Assembly (NCBI GenBank): GCA_964626755.1
Contig: CAZVGO010000004.1
Coordinates: 62,001 to 126,000, forward strand
Direction: 5' to 3'
Source of the DNA: JACDAV01 sp964626755
Lineage (GTDB): Bacteria > Chloroflexota > Limnocylindria > Limnocylindrales > CSP1-4
DNA length: 64,000 nucleotides
Part shown: one piece after another, positions 18,966 to 29,898 of the stretch
Layout of the letters: each line of letters begins with the position of its first letter
How positions within the stretch are numbered: the first letter of the stretch is position 1
Notes under the pieces: model-generated
The model's input: only the letters and a program-made list of their open reading frames with translations
The model's database searches: none
Told to the model about the DNA's origin: nothing
Program-made: the position numbers and the translations under genes

Positions 18966-20035
18966 TGGCCTCGGTCACGCTCGCCCCGCCGACCGGATCG
19001 CCGCTCGGGCGCTCGCTGCGCCGGGTCACCGGTCGCACAGGGATGACGCTCCTGGCCGTCGTCGTCCTGTCCGGCTTCCTCCTGCCGCTCGCCTACATGG
19101 GCCTGACGGCGTTCAAGTCGCAGGGCCAGATCACGGACAGCTCCGCACCGGTTTATCCGGCGACCCAGCGGACGTTCGAGTACCAGGGACAGGAGTATCC
19201 GATTCTCGCCGTGCCGATCGATGGGACGACGAGGAACCTCGCGATCGTCCGGAAGGGGCGTGAGGATTCGGACTTCGTCGATCCCGTCAGGCCGGAAGCG
19301 GGCCTGATCACGTGGCAGGGTCGCTGGCGAACCCTTGCTCCCGGCTACGACTTCGAGCTCCAGACGTCGAATTTCACGCAGGTCTGGAACGAGATCGACT
19401 TCCCGAAGTTGCTCCGCAATACGGTGGTCATCGCTGGAGCCGGGACGATCGGGGCGGTGGCGTCGGCGATCGTCGTTGCCTACGGGTTCAGCCGGTTCCG
19501 GTTCCGGTTCCGGGGCGGGCTGTTCATCGTGCTGCTCGCGACGATCATGCTTTCGCAACAGGCGACGCTCGTGCCCTCCTACATCATCTTTTCGAAGATC
19601 GGCTGGGCCGGGACCTGGTTGCCACTCATCGTCCCGCACTTCTTCGCCAACGCGTTCAACGTCTTCCTGCTCCGGCAGTACTTCATGACGATCCCGCGCG
19701 ACCTCGACGAGGCGGCGATGATCGACGGTGCGAGCCCCTTGCGGATCCTCCGCTCGGTGATCGTTCCACAAGCGATCCCGGCCATCACCGCGGTCGCGCT
19801 GTTCCACTTCTTCTATGCGTGGAATGAGTTCCTGCTCGCGCTCGTCTACCTCGGCGGGACGCCGGATCTCTGGCCACTGACGCTCGGCATCCAGCAGTTC
19901 GCGGCGTTGTATGTGACCCGCGTCCCGCTCGTCCAGGCGAGCGCGATCATGACAATCGCCGTCCCGGTGGTCATCTTCTTCCTCGCCCAGCGCGCCTTCA
20001 TGCGCGGCGTGGTCGTGACCGGTGTCGAGAAGTAG
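18965..20035 (+). CDS. Sugar ABC transporter permease 2 (MalG-like)
   Basis: Second membrane subunit. It has an N-terminal transmembrane helix, then about 90 extracytoplasmic residues (Gln/Asp/Tyr-rich, roughly residues 48-138) before the remaining five helices. The docking loop is IPRDLDEAAMIDGASPLRIL. The insertion makes it 356 residues against about 280 for a minimal MalG and could help bind the substrate-binding protein. The start codon overlaps the previous stop by one base. The GH116 gene begins immediately after its stop. Confidence 0.92.
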   Translation: MASVTLAPPTGSPLGRSLRRVTGRTGMTLLAVVVLSGFLLPLAYMGLTAFKSQGQITDSSAPVYPATQRTFEYQGQEYPILAVPIDGTTRNLAIVRKGREDSDFVDPVRPEAGLITWQGRWRTLAPGYDFELQTSNFTQVWNEIDFPKLLRNTVVIAGAGTIGAVASAIVVAYGFSRFRFRFRGGLFIVLLATIMLSQQATLVPSYIIFSKIGWAGTWLPLIVPHFFANAFNVFLLRQYFMTIPRDLDEAAMIDGASPLRILRSVIVPQAIPAITAVALFHFFYAWNEFLLALVYLGGTPDLWPLTLGIQQFAALYVTRVPLVQASAIMTIAVPVVIFFLAQRAFMRGVVVTGVEK

Positions 20036-22342
20036 ATGGCGATCATCATCCCGACGGCGGCGTGGTCGCGGGCCATAGGGCTGGGCTACGAGCCGGAGCC
20101 GCGGCCACGGGTGGCGACCCCGATGATCGACGACGGGCCGTGGGGCGGGGTTCCGATCGGCGGGATCGGGGCGGGCAGCATTGGCCGAACGCAGCGGGGC
20201 GACTTCGCGCGACGCCATCTCCGGATCGGCGCGCACCGCTTCGACTCTGTCGCTGTCGACGGGTTCGCACTGTGGGTCGCCGATGGCCAGCGGCGAGACA
20301 GTGTCGTATTGCGGACGACCGAGCCGGCACCCGGCTGGGGTCCTGCGTTGCCCGTCGGAGCGGGGACCTACCGGGCGCTGTTCCCGCGGTCCTGGTTCGA
20401 CTATGACCTCGCCGGGTGGCCGGTCCGCGTTCTCGAGGAGCAGCTGAGCCCGGTCATCCCGGGCGACGACGCGTCGGCCAGCCTGCCTGTCGGGGTGTTC
20501 GAGTGGACGCTGACAAACGTCGGTGCCGATCCCGTCGACGCGGCCGTGCTGCTCAGCTGGCGCGACGACCTGGCGGAGGTTCTTCGCTCCCGACTCGAGA
20601 CGACGGCGTCGGTGACGACCGCTCGACCATTCCGCACCGATGGTGTGGCGGGCATCGTCCTCGACAGGCGCCCTGGGAACGGCGGCCTCGGCGGGTCGTT
20701 CGCATTGGCGGCGGACGAAGCCGATGGCGTCGATGTCACAACAGGGACGGCCATCGGGCCTGGAGGCAGCGCGAGCCTCTGGGCGGACTTCGCCGACGAC
20801 GGGCGGCTGGGCGGAACGACCGGCCCCCCGGGCCGCCCCCGCAACCCGTCATCGATCGATGCGAGCGGACGGGTTGCGGCCGTCGCCGCCCGCCTCCGCC
20901 TCGAGGTCGGCCAGACGCGCACCGTGCGGTTCTCCCTCGCCTGGGACCTGCCGATCGCCGAGTTCGGCGCGGGACGGCGCTGGTGGAAGCGCTACACGCG
21001 GGAGTGGGGGACCGGCGGGGCGCGCGCGCCCGAGATCGCCGCCCTGGGAATCCATCGGCTGCCGGACTGGCGTGCGTCGATCGAGCGCTGGCAAGCACCG
21101 GTCCTCGAGGCCACCGACCGCCCCGACTGGTACAAGGCGGCTCTCTTCAACGAGCTGTACTTCCTCGTCGACGGCGGCACCTTCTGGCCGGATGGTCCGG
21201 TCGATGCCCCGGTCGACGGGGGCCCAGCCGCTCTCGCCATTCTCGAGTGCTACGACTATCCGTTCTACAACACCCTCGACGTCCACTTCTATGCCGCGTT
21301 CGCCGTATCGCGCCTGTGGCCGGCGCTCCAGGCGTCGATCAGCCGGGCCTACGCGGCGACCGTCGACGTCGACGACCCGAGCCTGGTGACGATCGAGGCC
21401 AGCGGCGAGATCGCGCGTCGCAAGCTGGCCGGTGCCCTGCCGCACGACCTGGGCGGGCCGGCCGAGGACCCCCTTGTCCGGGTCAACCACTACCACTTCC
21501 AGGAGGTGAACGGCTGGAAGGATCTCAATCCGAAGTTCGTTCTCCAGGCGTGGCACGACAGGCAGTTCGTCGACGACGCGGCTGCGTACGTTCGCGAGGT
21601 CTGGCCGGCCGTCCGCATGGCGATGGCTCACGTGGCCGCATTCGACCGCGACGGCGACGGGCTGCCCGAGCACGACGGCCGCCCGGATCAGACGTACGAC
21701 ACCTGGCCGATGACGGGCCCGAGCGCCTATGGCGGCAGCCTCTGGCTCGCGGCCCTTCGGGCCGCCGCGGCCTTCGCCCACGATGTCGGCGACGAGTCGC
21801 AGGCGGCGCGATGGGACGCAGACTTCGAACGCGCCGCCGCGACCTTCGGCCGCCGCCTGTGGAACGGGCAGTCGTTCGACTTTGACGGGAGCCGAGGCCC
21901 GACGTCCGACAGCGTGATGGCCGACCAGCTCGTCGGACAGTGGTACGCCGACGTGTGCGGGCTCGGTGATCTCGTCCCCCCGGACCAGGTCGCCAGCGCG
22001 CTGCGTCGAGTGTTCGAACTCAACGTATGTGACTTCGCCGACGGGGTGATGGGTGCCGTCAACGGGATGCGTCCGGACCGGTCGGTGGATGTCTCGAGCG
22101 AGCAGTCGCAGGAGGTGTGGGTCGGGACGACGTACGCCCTGGCGGCGTTCATGTTGGGGCGGGGCATGGTGACCGAGGGCTGGACCACCGCGGAAGGCGC
22201 GGCCCGGGTGACCTGGGAGCGCGGCCTGTGGTTCCGGACGCCCGAGGCGTACGACCGCAGGGGCAACTTCCGGGCCTCGATGTACCTCCGGCCCCTGGCG
22301 ATCTGGGCGATCGAGGAGGCTCTCGAGCGGCGCCGTCGCTGA
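20036..22342 (+). CDS. GH116 family beta-glycosidase (GBA2-like)
   Basis: Probably hydrolyses imported beta-glucosides or beta-xylosides in the cytoplasm, since no signal peptide is present. The N-terminal beta-domain begins with GVPIGGIGAGSIGRTQRGDF. The catalytic domain contains LECYDYPFYNTLDVHFY, whose Glu404 aligns with the GH116 nucleophile, and PDQTYDTWPMTGPSAYGG, whose Asp555 aligns with the acid/base. Their 151-residue spacing matches that recalled for the human and Thermoanaerobacterium enzymes (about 150-152). PHDLGGPAEDP and VNGWKDLNPKFVLQ are further family blocks. It directly abuts permease 2, so it is the catabolic member of the operon. Confidence 0.9.
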   Translation: MAIIIPTAAWSRAIGLGYEPEPRPRVATPMIDDGPWGGVPIGGIGAGSIGRTQRGDFARRHLRIGAHRFDSVAVDGFALWVADGQRRDSVVLRTTEPAPGWGPALPVGAGTYRALFPRSWFDYDLAGWPVRVLEEQLSPVIPGDDASASLPVGVFEWTLTNVGADPVDAAVLLSWRDDLAEVLRSRLETTASVTTARPFRTDGVAGIVLDRRPGNGGLGGSFALAADEADGVDVTTGTAIGPGGSASLWADFADDGRLGGTTGPPGRPRNPSSIDASGRVAAVAARLRLEVGQTRTVRFSLAWDLPIAEFGAGRRWWKRYTREWGTGGARAPEIAALGIHRLPDWRASIERWQAPVLEATDRPDWYKAALFNELYFLVDGGTFWPDGPVDAPVDGGPAALAILECYDYPFYNTLDVHFYAAFAVSRLWPALQASISRAYAATVDVDDPSLVTIEASGEIARRKLAGALPHDLGGPAEDPLVRVNHYHFQEVNGWKDLNPKFVLQAWHDRQFVDDAAAYVREVWPAVRMAMAHVAAFDRDGDGLPEHDGRPDQTYDTWPMTGPSAYGGSLWLAALRAAAAFAHDVGDESQAARWDADFERAAATFGRRLWNGQSFDFDGSRGPTSDSVMADQLVGQWYADVCGLGDLVPPDQVASALRRVFELNVCDFADGVMGAVNGMRPDRSVDVSSEQSQEVWVGTTYALAAFMLGRGMVTEGWTTAEGAARVTWERGLWFRTPEAYDRRGNFRASMYLRPLAIWAIEEALERRRR

Positions 22343-22358
22343 GCGAAGGTGCAGGCGG

Positions 22359-22364
22359 TACGAT
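22359..22364 (+). promoter_or_regulatory. -10 element of the DUF6941-like gene
   Basis: TACGAT preceded by CGG lies 7 nt before the GTG start, suggesting a leaderless transcript. Confidence 0.4.
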
Positions 22365-22371
22365 CTCGGAC

Positions 22372-22815
22372 GTGCCGGAGATCGATTACGCGTTCCTCGC
22401 GGACGCGGCCCAGACCGCCCCGGGCCACAAGTTCCATGTGATCGGCGGCGGGGTGAGCCGTGTCGGAGGCCGGACGTTCCCGCTCCGCCATCCCCATCTC
22501 GCCCTCGTCGTTGGCCTGTCGGTCTCGTCCCCGGAGACGGGTCGGGCCCACGAGATCAGGTTCGTCCTGCTCGACCCGGACGGCCATGAGGTCGCGGGCG
22601 CCATGGGCAATCTCGTCGCCCACGGCCAGGACGATGCCCGCGACGCGACGCTGACGTTCTCGATCGATCTCTGGAACCTCGTGTTCCCGGCGCCCGGCGA
22701 CTACTCGTTCCGGCTGCTCGTCAATGGCTCTGAGCGGAAGCGGCTGCCCCTCGTCGTCGCGCTGCTCGCGGAGAACGACCCGGTCCCACCCGGTGAGCGG
22801 CGGTTCGATGCCTGA
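22372..22815 (+). CDS. DUF6941-like conserved protein
   Basis: Function unknown. This 147-residue protein begins VPEIDYAFLADAAQ, followed by a beta-rich domain (KFHVIGGGVSRVGG, PHLALVVGLSVSS, FRLLVNGSERKRLPLVV). That layout resembles the DUF6941 family of small single-domain beta proteins. No signal peptide or membrane segment is present. The GTG start was chosen because a -10 element lies 7 nt upstream. The next gene overlaps it by 8 bp, so the two are probably co-translated. Confidence 0.7.
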   Translation: MPEIDYAFLADAAQTAPGHKFHVIGGGVSRVGGRTFPLRHPHLALVVGLSVSSPETGRAHEIRFVLLDPDGHEVAGAMGNLVAHGQDDARDATLTFSIDLWNLVFPAPGDYSFRLLVNGSERKRLPLVVALLAENDPVPPGERRFDA

Positions 22816-23149
22816 CGCGCGCCGCGTCGCGCGGAGGAGTCCCGCCCGACACGAACGGCCGGAGATCGATGAGGCGGCGCTCACGGCTGCCCGCCACGCC
22901 GACCGCCTCGTGGCCGAGGCAGGACGCCTCGGTATCACCCGCTGGGAAGCGTTCCTCGCGCCGCTCCCGGATCGCCTCAGGGACGACGAGCCCGCGGCGC
23001 TCCGGAAGACGGCCCTCCGGGCCCGCGCGGCATACGGCCCGAAGGACTCCGTCCGGGATGCCCTGCCGGCCGAGCTGACCGAGCCGTTCCTCGACGCGAT
23101 CGACCGGCTGATCAGGGAGCTGGCCCGCCGCGAGGTCGCGGGCGGCTGA
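22808..23149 (+). CDS. Small helical protein of unknown function
   Basis: Not recognised. The product is 113 residues, mostly Arg/Ala/Asp/Leu-rich amphipathic helix with a basic N-terminus and no membrane segment. Its ATG lies within the last codons of the DUF6941-like gene (ATGCCTGA overlap of 8 bp), which is the main evidence that it is real. The same overlap type occurs at ilvE/GT2 (GTGCCTGA) and lspA/rluD. It ends 6 bp before the convergent acetyltransferase gene. Confidence 0.55.
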   Translation: MPDARRVARRSPARHERPEIDEAALTAARHADRLVAEAGRLGITRWEAFLAPLPDRLRDDEPAALRKTALRARAAYGPKDSVRDALPAELTEPFLDAIDRLIRELARREVAGG

Positions 23150-23155
23150 TCGCAG

Positions 23156-23758
23156 CTACGCCCTCTCGACGGGCGGCCACGGCCCGGGGAACGGATCCGC
23201 GGCGCGGCGGGCCGCCCACTCGTCGCGAAGGATCGACATTGCCACGACGTCCACGAAGCGGCCGTCCCGATACGCACCGTGCCGGGCGACGCCCTCCCGG
23301 ACGAAGCCGGCCTTTTCGTACGAGCGGATCGCCCGCTCGTTGAAGTCGTAGACATCGAGCCACAGTCGCTCCAGGCGAAGCCGCCCGAACCCGAAGTCCA
23401 GGAGGGCCTCGAGCGCGTCGGTGCCCTGGCCCTGGCCCGTCTCCGTCGGGTCGCCCAGCGAGATCCCGAGCCCGGCGCTCCCGTTCGTCTGGTCGACGTC
23501 GAACAGGCCGATCGTCCCGATCGGGGTGTCCTCGCCGAGGCGGCAGATGAGGAAGTACCAGGCGTCCTTGCCCTGCCGCTCGAGCATCCCGTCGAACCAG
23601 CGCTCCTCCTGGGCGACGCTCATCGGCGCGCGGGTGCTGAGGAACCTCGACGTGGCGTGGTCGTTGAACCAGGGCACGAGCGTCGGGACGTCCGACCGCT
23701 CGGCGGCGCGCAGGAAGGTGCGCCGGCCGCGGATGACGGGCTCCGGGCGATGGGTCAC
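23156..23758 (-). CDS. RimJ/RimL-type GNAT N-acetyltransferase
   Basis: Acetyl-CoA-dependent acetyltransferase; the target is unknown. RTFLRAAERSDVPTLVPWFND is the typical N-terminal block, ETGQGQGTDALEALLDFGF the acetyl-CoA loop, and NERAIRSYEKAGFVREG the C-terminal motif of the RimJ/RimL group. The GTG start overlaps the helicase stop by 4 bp (GTGA), so it is translationally coupled to the helicase gene. About 200 residues, the usual size. Confidence 0.88.
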   Translation of the reverse strand: MTHRPEPVIRGRRTFLRAAERSDVPTLVPWFNDHATSRFLSTRAPMSVAQEERWFDGMLERQGKDAWYFLICRLGEDTPIGTIGLFDVDQTNGSAGLGISLGDPTETGQGQGTDALEALLDFGFGRLRLERLWLDVYDFNERAIRSYEKAGFVREGVARHGAYRDGRFVDVVAMSILRDEWAARRAADPFPGPWPPVERA

Positions 23759-25392
23759 CGGGCCACGATAGCGCGACCGCGTTCCTCGGGGACGGTCTCG
23801 AGTCCGAGCTCCTCCGGACTGAACGCCTCGAGCAGGAAGGGCGACGGCGCGGCCGGGTCGTACAGGAGGGTGAGTGAGCGACGAGCGCGGGTCCAGGCGA
23901 CGTACGCGAGGCGGCGCTCCTCCTCGAGTGCCCGCGGAGGCTCCGGGGCGGACTCGACAGAGCGACGGCTCGGGAACCGGCCTGCCTCCATCCCGACGAC
24001 CGCGACATGGTCCCACTCGAGTCCCTTCGTCCCGTGGGCCGTCGCGAGGGTCAGCGGAGCGTCGTCGCGGCGCAACGTGGCGAGCCTCACGCGTGTCTCC
24101 GCGACGGCCTCGCGGAAGGCGTCCAGATCGCGATACGCGGCCGCCCAGCCGAGCAAGGCACGGGCCAGCTGCCTGTCCGCGCCGGTGGCGGGGATCGATC
24201 CGGCCACGCGGGCGAGCAAGGGCGCTGCGCCGTCCGTCGCGGCCACGGCGTCCAGCATCGGCTCGACGAGGGGCGACTCCACGAGCAGCTCGACGCCCGG
24301 CGCGCGAAAAGGGAGGTTCAGCTCCAGCGCGGCCACCACCGCGGGCCGCAGCTCCGCGTTCGTCCGGGCGAGGACGGCCCGCGTCGAGTCGTCCGGCGGC
24401 CAGCTCTCGAGGACGCGCCTGATCCGAACGGAGTCGTCGTCGGCCGCCGGTGCCAGGACGACGCGACCGGCCGCGGACGCGCCGGGCAGGATCCGCTTCG
24501 CGAAGCGCTCCCGGTTCATCTCGATGAGCCGGACCGCGCGCTCGACGACCGGTGGAGGGCACCGGTAGTTCGTCACGAGGTCGACCCGCCGAAGGCCGGG
24601 CAGGGCCGACGCCAGGCCCAGGACCCGGCGGACGTCCGCCAGGCGCCAGCCGTAGATCGACTGGTCGTCGTCGCCGACGAGGAAGATCCTGTTCTGCGGG
24701 GCGGCGAGGAGGAGCGCCAGATCGAGCTGGGAGCGGTCGAGGTCCTGGGCCTCGTCGACCAGCAGGTGGGCGCAGGCCATCCGCCACTTCTCGAGCAGGC
24801 CGGGCGACCGCTCGAGGCGCTCCAGCGCGCGCCGGACGAGGTCGTCGAAGTCGAGCCCGCCGCGATCGGCGAGGGCCTGCTCGTAGGCGACCCAGGCCCG
24901 GACGACCGGCCCGGCTCCCGGGTCCCCGGCCGCGAGCACCGGATCCACCCGCAGGTCCAGCTTCAGGCGCGAGAAAGCCGTGTCGAGACGGGCGAGCGTC
25001 GCCGCCGAGAGGCCGGGCGCGATCTCGCGGAGGAGGTCGGCGCGGCCGATGAGCCGGTCGACCGGAACGCCGTCGTCGCGAAGGATCTCCCGCCCCAGGG
25101 CGTGGAACGTCCGGACACGGACCGCACCGGGCGCGACCCCGAGGGGCTCCAGCGCCGCACCGAGGCGCGCGCTCAGCTCCTCGGCCGCGCGCCGGTTGAA
25201 CGTCAGGGCGGCGATCGTGGCGGGGTCGGAGCCCCGGTCGACGAGCCAGGCAACGCGGGCGACGAGCGTCGTCGTCTTGCCGCTCCCGGCCGGGGCAACG
25301 CAGAGCACCGGCCCGGGCGGCATCGAGGCAGCGGTCCGCTGGTCCGGCGAGAGGCGGGCCAGACGAGCGGTTACGGAGGGGTGCTGCTCCAC
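23755..25392 (-). CDS. UvrD/Rep-like superfamily 1 DNA helicase, compact form
   Basis: Translocates 3'-5' on single-stranded DNA; probable roles are repair or replication restart. Motif I is APAGSGKTTTL, motif Ia TFNRRAAEEL, motif II DEAQDLD, motif III GDDDQSIYGWR, motif IV VTNYRCP, motif V TAHGTKGLEWD and motif VI YVAWTRARRSL. At 545 residues it is clearly shorter than UvrD/PcrA (650-750), through a reduced 1B/2B region and no C-terminal tail. I favour GTG 25392 (GATGCT lies 6 nt upstream); GTG 25419 is the alternative. Coupled to the acetyltransferase downstream. Confidence 0.85.
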   Translation of the reverse strand: MEQHPSVTARLARLSPDQRTAASMPPGPVLCVAPAGSGKTTTLVARVAWLVDRGSDPATIAALTFNRRAAEELSARLGAALEPLGVAPGAVRVRTFHALGREILRDDGVPVDRLIGRADLLREIAPGLSAATLARLDTAFSRLKLDLRVDPVLAAGDPGAGPVVRAWVAYEQALADRGGLDFDDLVRRALERLERSPGLLEKWRMACAHLLVDEAQDLDRSQLDLALLLAAPQNRIFLVGDDDQSIYGWRLADVRRVLGLASALPGLRRVDLVTNYRCPPPVVERAVRLIEMNRERFAKRILPGASAAGRVVLAPAADDDSVRIRRVLESWPPDDSTRAVLARTNAELRPAVVAALELNLPFRAPGVELLVESPLVEPMLDAVAATDGAAPLLARVAGSIPATGADRQLARALLGWAAAYRDLDAFREAVAETRVRLATLRRDDAPLTLATAHGTKGLEWDHVAVVGMEAGRFPSRRSVESAPEPPRALEEERRLAYVAWTRARRSLTLLYDPAAPSPFLLEAFSPEELGLETVPEERGRAIVAR

Positions 25393-25529
25393 GCGCCAAG
25401 CATCGCTCTGGGCGCTCACCCGCCACGTACCTACGGCTACGTCCGGGCTACGGTCCGGACGCCGGCGGTGCGGTGCGGCCCAGCTTCGAAGAGGAGCGAC
25501 CGAAGTCCCGTTCCCGATCAGGTCCGCCG

Positions 25530-25580
25530 CCGACTGGTACCGATGGGGGGCGCACGCTGTCAACGATAAGTACCAGTCGG
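25530..25580. repeat. 11-bp inverted repeat in the leader of the HYR gene
   Basis: CCGACTGGTAC (25530-25540) and GTACCAGTCGG (25570-25580) are perfectly complementary around a 29-nt loop that contains a run of six G. The 273-bp gap between the helicase and HYR genes holds this structure and no gene I can support. It may be a transcription-factor site or an mRNA leader structure. Confidence 0.55.
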
Positions 25581-25665
25581 TCATCGACCCAGGAGCCCCT
25601 CCCCTCGACGCTGTGCACCTCGCCCCCGTGACCTTTGGGGGGCACCCGGCCTCGAGGAGCCAGTC

Positions 25666-27870
<2,205 letters not shown>

Positions 27871-27894
27871 AGGGCCCCAGCGGAGATGAACCGA

Positions 27895-27919
27895 TGACGC
27901 CCGGCTCAGCCGGGCGTCA
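27895..27919. terminator. Hairpin after the HYR gene
   Basis: TGACGCCCGGC and GCCGGGCGTCA form an 11-bp perfect stem with a 3-nt loop, 24 nt after the HYR stop. No T-run follows. It ends 10 bp before the uvrC -10 element and separates the two transcription units. Confidence 0.6.
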
Positions 27920-27929
27920 ACACTTGCCC

Positions 27930-27935
27930 TAGCAT
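27930..27935 (+). promoter_or_regulatory. uvrC -10 element
   Basis: TAGCAT lies 6 nt before the uvrC GTG, again predicting a leaderless mRNA. No SOS box is seen here, unlike uvrA and uvrB. Confidence 0.45.
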
Positions 27936-27941
27936 CCGGGG

Positions 27942-29795
27942 GTGACCCCCCAGCTCGAGGCGACCCTCAAGAATCTGCCCAACCGGCCTGGCGTCTACGT
28001 GATGAAGGACGCCCGTGGCGAGGTGCTGTACGTCGGCAAGGCGCAGACCCTGCGCAGCCGCGTCCGGAGCTACTGGCAGAAGCAGGCCGCCGCCTACGGT
28101 GAGGTTCACCGGATCCGGGAGGTCATCGACCGGGTCGCCGACGTCGAGTACACGATGACCGACTCGGTCTCCGAGGCCCTCCTCCTCGAGGCCAATCTCA
28201 TCAAGCGCTACCGGCCGCGCTTCAACGTCCGCCTCAAGGACGACAAGAGCTACCCGTACATCAAGATCACCATGGCCGATGACTTCCCGCGGATCGAGCG
28301 GACGCGCAAGCTGCTGAACGACGGCAGCCGCTACTTCGGGCCCTATGCCTCCGCCTCGAGCGTCGACGAGTCGATGAACCTCGTCCGGCGGCTCTTCCCG
28401 TTCCGGACCTGCACGATCGACATCAGCGAGGGCCGCCGGGCGCTCCAGCGGCCGTGCCTGCTCTACCACATCAAGCGCTGCCAGGGCCCGTGCATCGAGG
28501 CGATCTCGAAGGCGGCGTATCGGGCGGATGTCGCCCAGGTGGAGTTGTTCCTGGAGGGTCGCCAGGAGACCCTCGTCAAGGCGCTCGGCGCGGACATGCG
28601 CGAAGCGTCGGAACGGCAGCAGTACGAACGGGCGGCCATCGTCCGCGACAAGATCAAGGCGATCGAGCGAACGATGGAGAGCCAGAAGATGGCGGCCTTC
28701 GCCCGGACGGAGCTCGACGCCGTGGGCCTCGCCCGACAGGACGGCCAGGCCGCCGTCCAGCTGTTCGCGATCCGGAACGGCAAGCTGATCGGGCGGGACG
28801 TGTACCTTCTCGAGGCCACCCGCGACGCGAGCGACGAGGAGGTCGTCGACGGCTTCCTCCTCCAGTACTACGCCCAGGCGACGTCCGTCCCCCGCGAGGT
28901 GCTCGTCCCGCTCCCGCTGCCCGACGCCACGGATGTCGAGACGTTCCTGTCGGCGCGACGCGGCGGCCCGGTTCGACTCCATGTTCCGGTCCGGGGCGAG
29001 AAGCGCGAGCTGATGGCCCTCGCCCGGCGGAACGCCGCGGAGACACTCGCCCGAGAGCAGGCCCGCTGGCTGGCCGACCAGGGCAAGACGCTCGTCGCTC
29101 TCGAGGAGCTGGCCGAGGCCCTCGGCCTGCCCGGCCCGCCCCTCCGGATCGAGTGCTACGACATCAGCAACCTTCAGGGCCGCGAGTCGGTCGGCAGCAT
29201 GGTCGTGTTCGAGGACGGCAAGCCGCGGAGCGGCGAGTACCGCCGCTTCCGGATCAGAACCGTGACGGGCGCGAACGACTTCGCCAGCCACCAGGAGGTG
29301 CTCCGGCGCCGCTTCCGCCGGGCAACGTCGGGCGAGGAGGGGAACGAGGAGGAGCGACGCTGGAAGCTCCCGGACCTCGTGATCGTCGACGGCGGAAAGC
29401 CGCAGGTGAGCGCGGCGCTCGCGGTCCTCGACGAGCTGGGCCTCCACGACCTGCCGCTCGCGGGGCTCGCCAAGGAGCGCGAGGAGTTGTTCCTGCCGAA
29501 CCGGCCGGCCCCGATCGTTCTCCCGCCAACCTCGTCCGCGCTCTATCTCCTCCAGCGGATCCGGGACGAGGCCCACCGGTTCGCGATCCGCTACCACCGT
29601 GATCTGCGGTCGCGGGCGACGGTGCGGTCGGCATTCGACGAGCTGCCGGGCGTGGGTCCGAAGCGGCGCCAGGCGCTGCTCCGGACGTTCGGCTCGGTGA
29701 AGCGCGTGCGAGAGGCCCCGATCGAGCAGATCGCGGCCGTGCCGGGCATCAGTCGCGCCCTGGCGGAGCGGATCAAGGCCACGCTCGAAGCTTAG
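27942..29795 (+). CDS. uvrC: Excinuclease ABC subunit C
   Basis: Makes both incisions in nucleotide excision repair. The N-terminal GIY-YIG nuclease reads RPGVYVMKDARGEVLYVGKA. The UVR motif RQQYERAAIVRDKIKAIE pairs with that of UvrB. The RNase H-like endonuclease domain has YDISNLQGRESVGSMVVFED. The C-terminal helix-hairpin-helix pair is LPGVGPKRRQALL and VPGISRALAERI. At 617 residues it is full length. GTG start supported by a -10 element 6 nt upstream. Followed by a hairpin with TTTT. Confidence 0.97.
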   Translation: MTPQLEATLKNLPNRPGVYVMKDARGEVLYVGKAQTLRSRVRSYWQKQAAAYGEVHRIREVIDRVADVEYTMTDSVSEALLLEANLIKRYRPRFNVRLKDDKSYPYIKITMADDFPRIERTRKLLNDGSRYFGPYASASSVDESMNLVRRLFPFRTCTIDISEGRRALQRPCLLYHIKRCQGPCIEAISKAAYRADVAQVELFLEGRQETLVKALGADMREASERQQYERAAIVRDKIKAIERTMESQKMAAFARTELDAVGLARQDGQAAVQLFAIRNGKLIGRDVYLLEATRDASDEEVVDGFLLQYYAQATSVPREVLVPLPLPDATDVETFLSARRGGPVRLHVPVRGEKRELMALARRNAAETLAREQARWLADQGKTLVALEELAEALGLPGPPLRIECYDISNLQGRESVGSMVVFEDGKPRSGEYRRFRIRTVTGANDFASHQEVLRRRFRRATSGEEGNEEERRWKLPDLVIVDGGKPQVSAALAVLDELGLHDLPLAGLAKEREELFLPNRPAPIVLPPTSSALYLLQRIRDEAHRFAIRYHRDLRSRATVRSAFDELPGVGPKRRQALLRTFGSVKRVREAPIEQIAAVPGISRALAERIKATLEA

Positions 29796-29836
29796 AAGGG
29801 GCACCCTCGACCTGGGCGGAGGCACCCGCTCACCGA

Positions 29837-29878
29837 GGACCGAGGCCGATTCCCGGGAGGCCGTCGGTCCGAGGTTTT
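29837..29878 (+). terminator. Rho-independent-like terminator of uvrC
   Basis: GGACCGA-GGCC pairs with GGCC-(G)-TCGGTCC, an 11-bp stem with one bulge (29837-29870), followed by GAGGTTTT. It lies 42 nt after the uvrC stop and just before the secD promoter. Confidence 0.65.
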
Positions 29879-29883
29879 CCCTG

Positions 29884-29889
29884 TATCCT
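29884..29889 (+). promoter_or_regulatory. secD -10 element
   Basis: TATCCT preceded by TG lies 9 nt before the secD ATG. A 5' leader of only a few nucleotides is predicted. Confidence 0.5.
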
Positions 29890-29898
29890 TCCGCCTCG

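Noticed and set aside
25393..25665. Known riboswitch class in the HYR leader
   Set aside because: I compared it by eye with c-di-GMP-I and other consensus motifs and found only one long stem, not a matching core.
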